Source: Euryarchaeota archaeon UBA59
GTDB lineage: Archaea > Thermoplasmatota > Poseidoniia > Poseidoniales > Thalassarchaeaceae
Assembly: GCA_002505495.1 (NCBI GenBank)
Contig: DAVI01000111.1
Coordinates: forward strand, 20,050 to 26,371
DNA length: 6,322 nucleotides
Direction of reading: 5' to 3'
Shown: positions 1-6,318 of the stretch, in pieces
Position numbering within the stretch: position 1 is the first letter of the stretch
Layout of the letters: each line of letters starts with the position of its first letter
Notes under the pieces: generated by a model
What the model saw: only the letters and a program-made list of their open reading frames with translations
What the model was told of the DNA's origin: nothing
Database searches by the model: none
Program-made: the position numbers and the translations under genes

Positions 1-605
1 CGAGCGCCTGACGAGCAGATGTTGGTGTGGCTGTTGTGGCCGTCAACACCCCACGCCTTCAGCACTCGATTTGTGTAGCCCTCATGGCCCGGCCTTCCCA
101 CGTGGTAGACCACACGGTCCTTTGCTCCGGTCTTGAGGGAGGCACGGATCTTGGCGGAAATCTCGTCAAGTGCCTGATCCCAGGTAATCTGTTCCCATTC
201 ACCTGCACCGCGTGGGCCCTTGCGTCGCATCGGGTGGAGAATTCGCTCCGTGTCCTGAATCTGGTTGATCGTCGCTGGACCCTTGGCGCAGGTGCGGCCA
301 CGGCTGCCCGGATGGTCCGGGTTTCCCTCAAATTTCGAAACTTGGCCGGATTCCTTGTCGACATACGCCAATAATCCGCAGGCCGACTCGCAGTTGAAGC
401 AGGTTGTGGGGACCAGTGAGTAGCGACGCTCTACACGCTTCGGCCATGCGTTTGCGTCAAGTTCGATGTGGTCGTGCCAGTTCTCAGCGTCGGGGTAGGC
501 GCGCAGTGGTCCCTCTGCTCCATGCGCCCATTCTCTGTCGGAAATCTTGGGAATGAGTCGAATCGACTCGGCAATCCGCTCGATGATTGACCTCTTGACT
601 ACCAT
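1..605 (-). CDS. Molybdopterin oxidoreductase catalytic subunit (DMSO reductase superfamily), C-terminus cut by window edge
   Basis: This is the N-terminal 201 codons of a molybdenum or tungsten bis-MGD enzyme; the rest lies beyond base 1. A [4Fe-4S] motif is visible: Cys69, Cys72, Cys76 and Cys106 (CxxCxxxC, then C-A-K-G), with Lys108 in the usual electron-transfer position. The stretch GNPDHPGSRGRTCAKGP is typical of the family. At residues 191-201 the sequence NSHTNICSSGA places Cys197 where the Mo ligand sits in Cys-ligand members such as NapA and PsrA. There is no twin-arginine signal: about 65 hydrophilic residues precede the first cysteine, so the protein probably stays in the cytoplasm, as in SoeABC sulfite dehydrogenases. 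The ATG at 605 lies 9 bases after the stop of the iron-sulfur/NrfD gene and has a strong ribosome site, so the two are co-translated subunits. The substrate is not resolvable; polysulfide, thiosulfate or sulfite are reasonable by family. Confidence 0.93.
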   Translation of the reverse strand, partial: MVVKRSIIERIAESIRLIPKISDREWAHGAEGPLRAYPDAENWHDHIELDANAWPKRVERRYSLVPTTCFNCESACGLLAYVDKESGQVSKFEGNPDHPGSRGRTCAKGPATINQIQDTERILHPMRRKGPRGAGEWEQITWDQALDEISAKIRASLKTGAKDRVVYHVGRPGHEGYTNRVLKAWGVDGHNSHTNICSSGA

Positions 606-608
606 CTT

Positions 609-616
609 CTCACCTC
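609..616 (-). promoter_or_regulatory. Shine-Dalgarno site of the molybdopterin subunit, overlapping the upstream stop
   Basis: On the minus strand this reads GAGGTGAG, a near-complete match to the GGAGGTGA consensus, 3 bases before the ATG at 605. It shares bases with the TGA stop (617-615) of the upstream iron-sulfur/NrfD gene. A ribosome terminating there would sit on the start site of the next gene, which favours coupled, near-stoichiometric synthesis of the two subunits. It also supports the chosen ATG. Confidence 0.75.
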
Positions 617-2027
617 ACAACAGCGGCTCCATCTGTGCCGAGAACACGCCCTTGTTGATGTGATGGAACAGCAATCCGAGAATTAGTGCGCCTACCACAT
701 AGGTGACGAGTGTCTGGCCTACGAGGAAGAGAAGAGTTGCGCTGCCAATCACCATCGTCTCAACGAGGAACTTGATTGGCAGAGCTCGGTCATTTGCCCA
801 AGACCTTGCCTTCGCCTGTTGGAACAGCCATGCAGTATAGACGCCGGTGAGAGCGGCGAGTGGGATTCCAGCGTAGGCCAAGTAGGTCAATAGTTCACGA
901 TCCAAGTCGAACAGCAACACAACGACACTCGCAGACAGCACCCCGCTGAATCCTGCCAAGATGTACGCTCCCTTTACCAACCACGAATCCCAGTTGGGGC
1001 GAAGCAGAACATAGAGGAATCTCTCTGGCCTGTCGAGGTCCTTGACGAGCAACAGACCTGTGACGACGAGGAAGAAGAGCCCGATTGAGAGAACCATCCA
1101 CCAGAGCGTGTCGGTCATTTCGAGATAGCCGGACAGCATCGCGAGCATAGCCATCATGTATGTGCCAGCGGCGATCGCCTTCGTCCAGATGTAGGCTGAC
1201 ACCTCATATCCCCAGAGGACTCCCTTGGAGGGCTGGTCGTAGACTCGCTTCGCCTTTGGAGACTGGACTGCCAACTTGGCAGCGACATCGCGGATGATGG
1301 CTTGGTCGCGCGGCGCAGCAGCCTTCGCCTTCTTCTCAAGAGCCAGTTGAACAATCATCGAATGGGTGTCAGCCTCTGCAGCCCGAGTCTCTGCGTACTT
1401 CGCAAAGTGCCCCACACCAAACTCCTGCTCGGTCCACATGCCTCCACCCGTAAACTCGGTCGCTGAAGGGTCCAGCATCTCCTCGCTGGTCTCGATGTAG
1501 AATACATTGGGAGTGGCCCCTGACTCCGGCTTTCTCACCGTGGTGTCGTGGGAAGCCACCAACATGGCAATCTTCGAGTTGGGGTCGTCCAGGTCACCCG
1601 AAATTATCGCCTCGGTCGGACAGACGATGACACAGGCCGGCTCGTAGGAGTTCTCGATACGGTGGGCGCAGTAGTTGCACTTGGCCGCAGTCCCCTTGTT
1701 CGGGTCGATGTAGAGTGCGTCGTAGGGGCAGGCCTGCATGCAGGACTTGCAGCCGATGCAACGGTCGTCGTCAAAGTCGACGATACCATCAGCTCGGATG
1801 AAGAGCGCCGTCGTCGGGCAGATTGTGGTGCACGGTGCGTCCTCACAGTGGTTGCAGCGGTGGACGGTGAACTCTCTGCCCGAGTGGGGGTAGGTCCCGG
1901 TCTCGATGTACTTGACATGGGTTCGGTTGACTCCGATAGGCACATCGTGCTCCGATTTGCAGGCAACCGTGCAAGCGTGGCAACCGATGCAAGTCCGGTT
2001 GTCAATCACGAAACCGTAGTTAGTCAT
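615..2027 (-). CDS. Fused four-cluster ferredoxin / NrfD-like membrane subunit of a molybdoenzyme complex
   Basis: This 470-residue protein joins the electron-transfer (B) and membrane anchor (C) subunits that most DmsABC/PsrABC complexes encode separately. Residues 1-180 are a DmsB/PsrB-type ferredoxin with sixteen cysteines in four groups: 13/16/19/23, 58/61/66/70, 90/93/96/100 and 117/120/132/136, enough for four [4Fe-4S] clusters. PESGATPNVFYIE (167-179) is the usual end of such B subunits. A polar linker spans about 181-268. Residues 270-460 hold about six hydrophobic helices (roughly 275-300, 308-328, 349-373, 380-403, 416-436, 438-456). The NrfD hallmark DRPERF (332-337) is followed by LLRPNWDSWLVKGAY. 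NrfD proteins bind menaquinone or ubiquinone without heme. The protein should wire the downstream molybdopterin subunit to the quinone pool. Full NrfD proteins usually have eight or more helices, so this is a short version. A perfect hairpin ends just before the ATG. Confidence 0.92.
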   Translation of the reverse strand: MTNYGFVIDNRTCIGCHACTVACKSEHDVPIGVNRTHVKYIETGTYPHSGREFTVHRCNHCEDAPCTTICPTTALFIRADGIVDFDDDRCIGCKSCMQACPYDALYIDPNKGTAAKCNYCAHRIENSYEPACVIVCPTEAIISGDLDDPNSKIAMLVASHDTTVRKPESGATPNVFYIETSEEMLDPSATEFTGGGMWTEQEFGVGHFAKYAETRAAEADTHSMIVQLALEKKAKAAAPRDQAIIRDVAAKLAVQSPKAKRVYDQPSKGVLWGYEVSAYIWTKAIAAGTYMMAMLAMLSGYLEMTDTLWWMVLSIGLFFLVVTGLLLVKDLDRPERFLYVLLRPNWDSWLVKGAYILAGFSGVLSASVVVLLFDLDRELLTYLAYAGIPLAALTGVYTAWLFQQAKARSWANDRALPIKFLVETMVIGSATLLFLVGQTLVTYVVGALILGLLFHHINKGVFSAQMEPLL

Positions 2028-2029
2028 CG

Positions 2030-2049
2030 GTTCGCCCTAAAGGGCGAAC
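2030..2049 (-). promoter_or_regulatory. Perfect hairpin masking the ribosome site of the iron-sulfur/NrfD gene
   Basis: In the minus-strand RNA, GUUCGCCC (2049-2042) pairs perfectly with GGGCGAAC (2037-2030) around the loop UUUA. The hairpin ends 2 bases before the ATG at 2027. The only Shine-Dalgarno-like stretch, AGGG (2038-2035, 7 bases before the ATG), lies in the loop edge and 3' arm, so folding would hide it. No U-tract follows and a start codon comes immediately after, so a terminator is unlikely. It could also be a DNA operator, since the element is palindromic. That the structure exists is directly visible; its regulatory role is inferred. Confidence 0.55.
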
Positions 2050-2076
2050 TGCCCGTTCACTCAATGAGGGTTCGGG

Positions 2077-3528
2077 TCACATCTTGAGCGTTGATGGCCC
2101 ACCTTCGACTATCGGTGGAAGCGGCCCTAGTGGGCCGCGAAGTGCCGGTCCAGTTACCAGAGTACCGATGATGGCCTCTTGATTGTAGATGTTGTGAGCA
2201 AAGGCGATCCAAGGCCGTCCGTCGACATCAATCACGACATCGATGAAGTCACCAAAGCCGCCACACCTGACTGAGCCACAATCCTCAGTCTCATCGAGGT
2301 AGTCCTCCTTGGCGTTCACGGCAACAGTGGTGATGAGGGGATTCTCAGAGTAGGCGTCGGTGATGAAGCCCATGTAGCCCGACCACTCAGAGTGGTTGGA
2401 CTCGCCGATGTAGCCGAACACGACTCGACCGTCAGCGCCGCCGGCAATCGTCGGGAATCCGGTGTAGTTCACACCTGGAGGGGCAACCATCAGCGGCTCG
2501 CTCCAACTCTCACCTTTGTCAGATGAGAAGGCGTAGTAGGGTAGGTTGTCCGTAGCTATCCAGAAGGCGTGAACATTGCTCGCTTCATCAGTGCCGATTG
2601 CGACCTCGTGCCCGCGTGACTGATGGGCGGTTGAGATGGTGTGCTCTGTCCAAGTGCGACCTCCATCGGTTGAGCGATAAGCAGCAGGACCATCACATGA
2701 AGGATTTCCCCGGTACATTGAACCATCTTCTGCACCTATCAAGTGGCCGTGTAGCCCATGGCATTGAACCACTCCATTTGGCCATCCAGGAACCTGACCT
2801 TCCCAGGTATGGCCTCCATCGAGTGAGGTGTCACAAAACGCACCGATTGGGCCTTGGGCTCCGGTGTTGATGCAGAAGATGTAGATGGTCTCGTGGAGCA
2901 GCGGGCCAACGAAATCAGGTCCAGGCGGGACAGATGCGATTGACTGGTGGTCTTGGGGTGTGTAAACTCCGGATGCGGGAAATGGAGAGCTCCATGAATT
3001 GCCTTCATCGTCTGAGTACTCGACGAACATCGTCGCTAGTGCATGCATGTCGAACTTCATGATACGGTCGGTCCATGGGTCGACATACACATATGGATCG
3101 TTGGAATTGAGAACTTGGCCGGAAACCAGTCCGGGGTAAGGTCCGACGTCCTCCCAAGTCAGACCCATGTCCTGACTCCGGATGATATGGGTCCCTGTGC
3201 CCAATCCATTCCAGTTTGTGAACACCAGTGTGCCGGACGAAGTCACCCCAATGGTTGGCTCAAAGGTGTCGAAGCCGGTGCCATAGTAAGTACCTAATGA
3301 CCAGATTGGGGTCATGTTCGCTGAGAGGTTCAATTCATCAGGCGAGAAGTCGAGGGCGTTGGTCCAATTGCTGAAGTGATAGGCCGTTGTATTGGCAATC
3401 GGTTGCTCAAAGTCGAATGGTGACGGCTCGACGGAAGGAGGTGGCTCATCCTTACCGAAACAACCCGACAGGCCCGGTGCGAGAAGGGCAAACAGCATCG
3501 CCAGTGCGAACAACTCGCGCCTGCGCAT
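2077..3528 (-). CDS. Secreted lipoprotein with five Asp-box (BNR) repeats, predicted beta-propeller
   Basis: From the ATG at 3528 the product is 483 residues. It begins with a lipoprotein signal: MRRRE, a hydrophobic core, then the lipobox L-S-G-Cys23, so the mature protein should be lipid-anchored on the outer face of the membrane, followed by a Pro/Glu-rich linker. Five Asp-boxes (SxDxGxTW type) occur at about 118-125, 172-179, 235-242, 286-293 and 335-342, the blade hairpins of sialidase-like propellers. No sialidase RIP arginine motif is visible, so enzymatic sialidase activity is not supported; a binding or scaffold role, or a different hydrolase, is possible. Six further cysteines (219, 232, 256, 278, 417, 422) could form disulfides. 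A longer GTG start at 3564 overlaps the flotillin TGA by 4 bases and adds 12 residues. I prefer the ATG because it gives a standard signal peptide, but it lacks a clear ribosome site. Either way the gene is coupled to flotillin. Confidence 0.85.
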   Translation of the reverse strand: MRRRELFALAMLFALLAPGLSGCFGKDEPPPSVEPSPFDFEQPIANTTAYHFSNWTNALDFSPDELNLSANMTPIWSLGTYYGTGFDTFEPTIGVTSSGTLVFTNWNGLGTGTHIIRSQDMGLTWEDVGPYPGLVSGQVLNSNDPYVYVDPWTDRIMKFDMHALATMFVEYSDDEGNSWSSPFPASGVYTPQDHQSIASVPPGPDFVGPLLHETIYIFCINTGAQGPIGAFCDTSLDGGHTWEGQVPGWPNGVVQCHGLHGHLIGAEDGSMYRGNPSCDGPAAYRSTDGGRTWTEHTISTAHQSRGHEVAIGTDEASNVHAFWIATDNLPYYAFSSDKGESWSEPLMVAPPGVNYTGFPTIAGGADGRVVFGYIGESNHSEWSGYMGFITDAYSENPLITTVAVNAKEDYLDETEDCGSVRCGGFGDFIDVVIDVDGRPWIAFAHNIYNQEAIIGTLVTGPALRGPLGPLPPIVEGGPSTLKM

Positions 3529-3560
3529 GAGTCCGCCCAAGGCAGCCCTCACTTCAACAT

Positions 3561-4964
3561 TCACTCTTCGGTGTTGTCGGATAGCGTTCCGAGGTACTCG
3601 GGGAGGTCAACTCCTGCGTTGGCTGCGACATCGTGTAGCGGGGGCAGGCTCTTCACAAGACTGCTGATGAAGTTCGATGTCGAACTGCCGTCACCATCGC
3701 CGCCGCCTGAGTCCCAGACTGTGATTTTGTCAATCTTGAGGTTCTTGATCGCCTCGACCTGAGCCTCGACCATCGTCTCAATCTTCTCAACCATCAGAAG
3801 TGTGGCGGCCGCCTTCGCGTCCCCACCAGCGCTGGCTACCAGTTTGGCATAACCGGCCGCCTTGGCCTCGAGTACTTTCTGCTGACCTTCTGCTTCGGCT
3901 TCGTAGCGGGCGAGAGTGGCGTCGGCCTGACCTTGGGCAATTCTGCGCAGTCGCTGTGCTTCGGCCTCTGCGGCGATTTCAATCTGCGTCTTCTGAATCT
4001 CTTCGCGGACGATGTCTTCTGCCTTCAGGCGCTCTTGCTCCATCAGGTATTGCGCCTTTTGAATCTCCATCTCTGCGATTTTTTGAGCGACCTCTGAACG
4101 GCGTGAGGCTTCTGCCTCCTTCTCAGCGAGGGTAGCGTTGTAATCAGCGATGCTGGCACGAGATATGTTCTCACCCTGAACTGCAATCGATTCCTGTTCT
4201 TGGACGAAAACACGCTTGTCTCTCTCAGCGGATTTCTTACCCTTCTCGGACTGGGCAGCGTTTTCAGCGACTTTAATCTCACGCTCTCGGTCAGCGGCTG
4301 CCTTGCCGATTTCACCGTCTCGAAGCGCCTGGGAGACATCGACCTTGGCGGCGTTAACTGCAGTTGCAGCCGCCTTCTTGCCGATGCTCTCGATGTAATC
4401 GGATTCGTCGTGAATGTCTGTCACATTCACGTTGATGAGGAATAGACCGACCTTGTTCAGTTCGTGGTCGACATTTGTGCGAATCGCCTCAAGGAACAAC
4501 TCACGGTCCTGATTGATCTGCTCGATTGTCAGCGTTGCAACGGTCAGACGAAGTTGACCGAAGATAATCTCCTTCGCCATCTCTTCAATCTGCGCTGGAT
4601 TCTGATGTAGCAGCCTCTCAGCAGCACTCAGCATGATGCTCTTGTCGATGCTGATTCCGATGGTGAAAGTCGATGGAACATTGATTCGAATGTTCTGTAG
4701 TGACAGCGCATTCGTCAGATTGATGTTGATCGTCATCGGCTTCAAGTCAAGGAAGGCGTAGTTCTGCACAAGTGGCCATATCAGCGCACCACCACCATGC
4801 AGCATCTTCGCAGTTCTGCCCTTCATCCCGGGACCTGAACCATAGATGACGAGAATCTTGTCTGACGGGCAGCGCTTGTACCTGCTCGCCAAGAAAATCA
4901 ACATCAACACCATCATGACGACGAACGCCAATACGGGCCAAACCAACACTGCACCACTTGCCAT
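3561..4964 (-). CDS. floT: Flotillin (SPFH-domain membrane scaffold protein)
   Basis: This 467-residue protein is full length for a bacterial-type flotillin (FloT/YqiK). It has an N-terminal membrane helix at 7-26, then the RYKRCPSDKILVIYG entry typical of the family. An SPFH/band-7 domain spans about 30-200. A long Ala/Glu-rich coiled coil (about 205-375) carries the repeated AEAEA-type flotillin pattern. The conserved C-terminal block includes NLKIDKITVWDSGGG (408-422), followed by a Gly/Ser linker and a short tail. Flotillins oligomerise into membrane microdomains that gather signalling, secretion and respiratory complexes. The ATG is well fixed: a canonical AGGAGG sits 7 bases upstream, and the preceding NfeD-like gene stops 2 bases before. 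The downstream lipoprotein starts at or near this gene's TGA. The symbol is assigned by family and by the YuaF-like neighbour, not by demonstrated orthology. Confidence 0.96.
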   Translation of the reverse strand: MASGAVLVWPVLAFVVMMVLMLIFLASRYKRCPSDKILVIYGSGPGMKGRTAKMLHGGGALIWPLVQNYAFLDLKPMTININLTNALSLQNIRINVPSTFTIGISIDKSIMLSAAERLLHQNPAQIEEMAKEIIFGQLRLTVATLTIEQINQDRELFLEAIRTNVDHELNKVGLFLINVNVTDIHDESDYIESIGKKAAATAVNAAKVDVSQALRDGEIGKAAADREREIKVAENAAQSEKGKKSAERDKRVFVQEQESIAVQGENISRASIADYNATLAEKEAEASRRSEVAQKIAEMEIQKAQYLMEQERLKAEDIVREEIQKTQIEIAAEAEAQRLRRIAQGQADATLARYEAEAEGQQKVLEAKAAGYAKLVASAGGDAKAAATLLMVEKIETMVEAQVEAIKNLKIDKITVWDSGGGDGDGSSTSNFISSLVKSLPPLHDVAANAGVDLPEYLGTLSDNTEE

Positions 4965-4966
4965 TT

Positions 4967-5575
4967 CTATTCCTCCTCTTCTCTTACCGTTCCAGAGTCA
5001 ATTGCCTTCACTTGCAATGTTTCACCGACCACACCGACGACTTCGATGAAAGTGCCTGAATTCAAGGTCACCCCGTCGATGGAAACCGCCTCCTTGGTCT
5101 GCATCTTCTCCTGGAATGTAACCTGTACCTCGCCGACGCCGGAATCCCGAATCCGTGCGTACACGGTCCCGGTCGCACCAACCGCGTTGTTGATGTCTAT
5201 GTTGCCGCTGGTTTCCAGCTTGTGGAACCCTTCGAACATCTTGCTCACTATCCAAAGCGAACCTGCCCCCGCTACCAAGCCGCCTAGAGCGGCCAACTGG
5301 TCATCGGTGCCCGAGTTGATCAGAGCGTAGCCAACCAGCCCGAACATCATGAAAAAGGCGAGAATCCCTTGGAAGGTCAGCGACTTGAAAGAGAGGTCGG
5401 AATCACCGAAATCAACATCGAAGAGTCCGTGCGCGATGTCACCAACTGCACCTCCAATCATAACGAGCAGGAACCAGACTAGAAACAGAATGCCTCCAAC
5501 CATTGCTGAGAGCAGGAACACCAGTTCCAAGCCCGATACATCAGCGAATCCAAGCAATTCAAACAGGTCAACCAT
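4967..5575 (-). CDS. NfeD/YuaF-like membrane protein with C-terminal OB fold, flotillin partner
   Basis: This 202-residue protein matches the YuaF/YqiJ group of NfeD-like proteins in length and layout. It has a membrane helix at about 17-44, an acidic stretch DVDFGDSDLSFKSLTFQG (53-70) typical of these flotillin partners, helices at about 66-87 and 94-112, and a soluble beta-rich OB-fold domain at about 130-192 (GATGTVYARIRDSGVGEVQV onward). No ClpP-like protease domain is present, so it is the short class. Its known role is to assist flotillin assembly or microdomain fluidity; YuaF and FloT are co-encoded in B. subtilis. The last codons (Glu-Glu-Glu-Glu) also supply the ribosome site of the flotillin gene. 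The ATG at 5575 has no good Shine-Dalgarno sequence, in contrast to its neighbours, which fits a gene first in its transcript or leaderless. Confidence 0.9.
   Translation of the reverse strand: MVDLFELLGFADVSGLELVFLLSAMVGGILFLVWFLLVMIGGAVGDIAHGLFDVDFGDSDLSFKSLTFQGILAFFMMFGLVGYALINSGTDDQLAALGGLVAGAGSLWIVSKMFEGFHKLETSGNIDINNAVGATGTVYARIRDSGVGEVQVTFQEKMQTKEAVSIDGVTLNSGTFIEVVGVVGETLQVKAIDSGTVREEEE
4972..4977 (-). promoter_or_regulatory. Canonical Shine-Dalgarno of flotillin inside the NfeD-like gene's last codons
   Basis: The minus strand reads AGGAGG, 7 bases before the flotillin ATG at 4964. It is made by the GAG-GAG-GAA glutamate codons just before the TAG stop of the NfeD-like gene. It fixes the flotillin start and implies tight coupling of the two partners. 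Confidence 0.85.
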
Positions 5576-5699
5576 GTGCTTCGGTCTGCCTACTATGGCG
5601 CACCGCCTTGAATGCTTTGCCGACGAAACTTCGGCCCTGCCCTCACTGCGGCCTGTTCAAACGCAGAAATTGAGGTGGATACCTAACATAGAGAAGGGC
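5576..5699 (-). other. Intergenic gap, likely boundary between transcripts
   Basis: This is the longest non-coding stretch in the window. It probably holds the promoter of the NfeD-flotillin block and the transcript end of the small membrane gene pair. I could not identify a convincing archaeal TATA/BRE or bacterial -35/-10 pair, nor a hairpin with a T-tract. A small GGCG-GTG-CGCC inverted repeat (5607-5597) is visible but too short to interpret. No credible small ORF was found here. Confidence 0.4.
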
Positions 5700-5948
5700 C
5701 TATTTTTCATCCGATGAGAGGGCGGCTTCAACCCGATTGAAGGCGTACTTCTGCTCTGCTCTGAAGAGGGGGCCAATTGAGAGACCCGAGACAATGAGGG
5801 CAAGCCATGTAGGGGCACCCAAGTAGGTGGATAGGAAGTAGACGGCGGCGATGCCGAACATGAAGAAGAGGCGTCGATAAATCTGGTAGTATCCACCGAG
5901 GATGTCATCGACTGGCACATACGGCCTTGTCTTACTGCGCTGCACCAT
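5700..5948 (-). CDS. Small two-helix membrane protein of unknown function
   Basis: I do not recognise the family. From the ATG at 5948 the product is 82 residues: a basic, Pro/Tyr-containing N-terminus (MVQRSKTRPYVPVDD), then two hydrophobic segments at about 27-43 and 46-62 separated by a short Gly-Pro turn, and a charged C-terminal tail (63-82). The positive-inside rule would put both ends in the cytoplasm. The ATG is preferred to a TTG at 5978 because TGAGG lies 8 bases before it; the TTG would add 10 residues and overlap the upstream gene. It starts 10 bases after the stop of the upstream membrane gene, so the two are probably translated together. That it is a real gene rests on the start context and the coherent membrane layout, not on homology. 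Confidence 0.7.
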   Translation of the reverse strand: MVQRSKTRPYVPVDDILGGYYQIYRRLFFMFGIAAVYFLSTYLGAPTWLALIVSGLSIGPLFRAEQKYAFNRVEAALSSDEK

Positions 5949-5956
5949 CGCAACTG

Positions 5957-5961
5957 CCTCA
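5957..5961 (-). promoter_or_regulatory. Shine-Dalgarno of the small two-helix protein, overlapping the upstream stop
   Basis: The minus strand reads TGAGG, 8 bases before the ATG at 5948. The TGA is the stop codon of the upstream membrane gene. This decides the start of the 82-residue protein and uses the same stop/ribosome-site overlap seen at 609-617. Confidence 0.6.
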
Positions 5962-6318
5962 AACCAATAGTCCGCCAATCACCAGAAACACGAACCAACC
6001 ACCGACGGCCCACTTAATCCACTCATTTCCGCTGCCTTTGGTCGGATGGTACTCTGCTAAGTCTCCCTCTTCGTTTCTATAGGTAATTGATTTCTCACTT
6101 TGATTGTAATTCCCGTCGAATCTATCGAACTCGTCGGTCCGGATTCGGACGATGAGGAAATAAATGGCAGGGATGAGGGATGCGAAGCCGGAGCCCTGTA
6201 GCAAGACCTGCAGAAATTGGTAGGTCGGGTCGAAGACGACACCGAGGTAAATCTGTGCAAAGGCCATCAGGAACCAAAACAGAGAGGCTTGCCCACGGTC
6301 ACCCATCAATTGCCCCAC
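5959..6318 (-). CDS. Three-helix membrane protein of unknown function, start uncertain
   Basis: I do not recognise the family. Up to 119 residues are visible. Hydrophobic segments lie at about 11-29, 42-59 and 100-119, with a hydrophilic, acidic and Asn/Tyr-rich loop between the second and third (60-99). The third helix ends exactly at the C-terminus. The start could be the GTG at 6318, the ATG at 6306 (115 residues, beginning MGDRGQ), or a codon beyond the window, since no in-frame stop occurs before base 6322. The ATG at 6306 looks natural because a membrane helix follows after a short head, and a weak GGGG precedes it. The gene ends in a TGA that overlaps the ribosome site of the next small membrane gene, suggesting the two act together, perhaps as a membrane complex. 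No catalytic motif is visible. Confidence 0.68.
   Translation of the reverse strand: MGQLMGDRGQASLFWFLMAFAQIYLGVVFDPTYQFLQVLLQGSGFASLIPAIYFLIVRIRTDEFDRFDGNYNQSEKSITYRNEEGDLAEYHPTKGSGNEWIKWAVGGWFVFLVIGGLLV

Noticed and set aside
27..374. 115-codon open frame on the plus strand
   Set aside because: It is antisense to the clear molybdopterin oxidoreductase N-terminus, with no ribosome site or family resemblance.
1604..2005. 133-codon minus-strand frame inside the ferredoxin region
   Set aside because: It is Ser/Thr/Arg-rich, frame-shifted relative to the real gene and typical of an overlapping shadow.
2030..2049. Hairpin read as a transcription terminator of the lipoprotein gene
   Set aside because: No U-tract follows and it ends 2 bases before the start codon of the next gene; a regulatory role is more likely.
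1548..2087. 179-codon open frame on the plus strand opposite the ferredoxin domain
   Set aside because: It lies opposite a gene with sixteen ordered cluster cysteines, and its product is low-complexity Val/Ala/Gly/Arg with no recognisable fold; it is a shadow frame.
2077..3528. Lipoprotein called as an active sialidase
   Set aside because: Asp-boxes occur in many unrelated propellers, and the RIP arginine motif is not visible.
4043..4339. 98-codon minus-strand frame within flotillin
   Set aside because: Its Arg/Lys/Ser-rich product is the out-of-frame reading of the coiled-coil region.
5949..5978. TTG start at 5978 for the small two-helix protein
   Set aside because: The ATG at 5948 has a well-spaced TGAGG, while the TTG has no ribosome site and would overlap the upstream gene.
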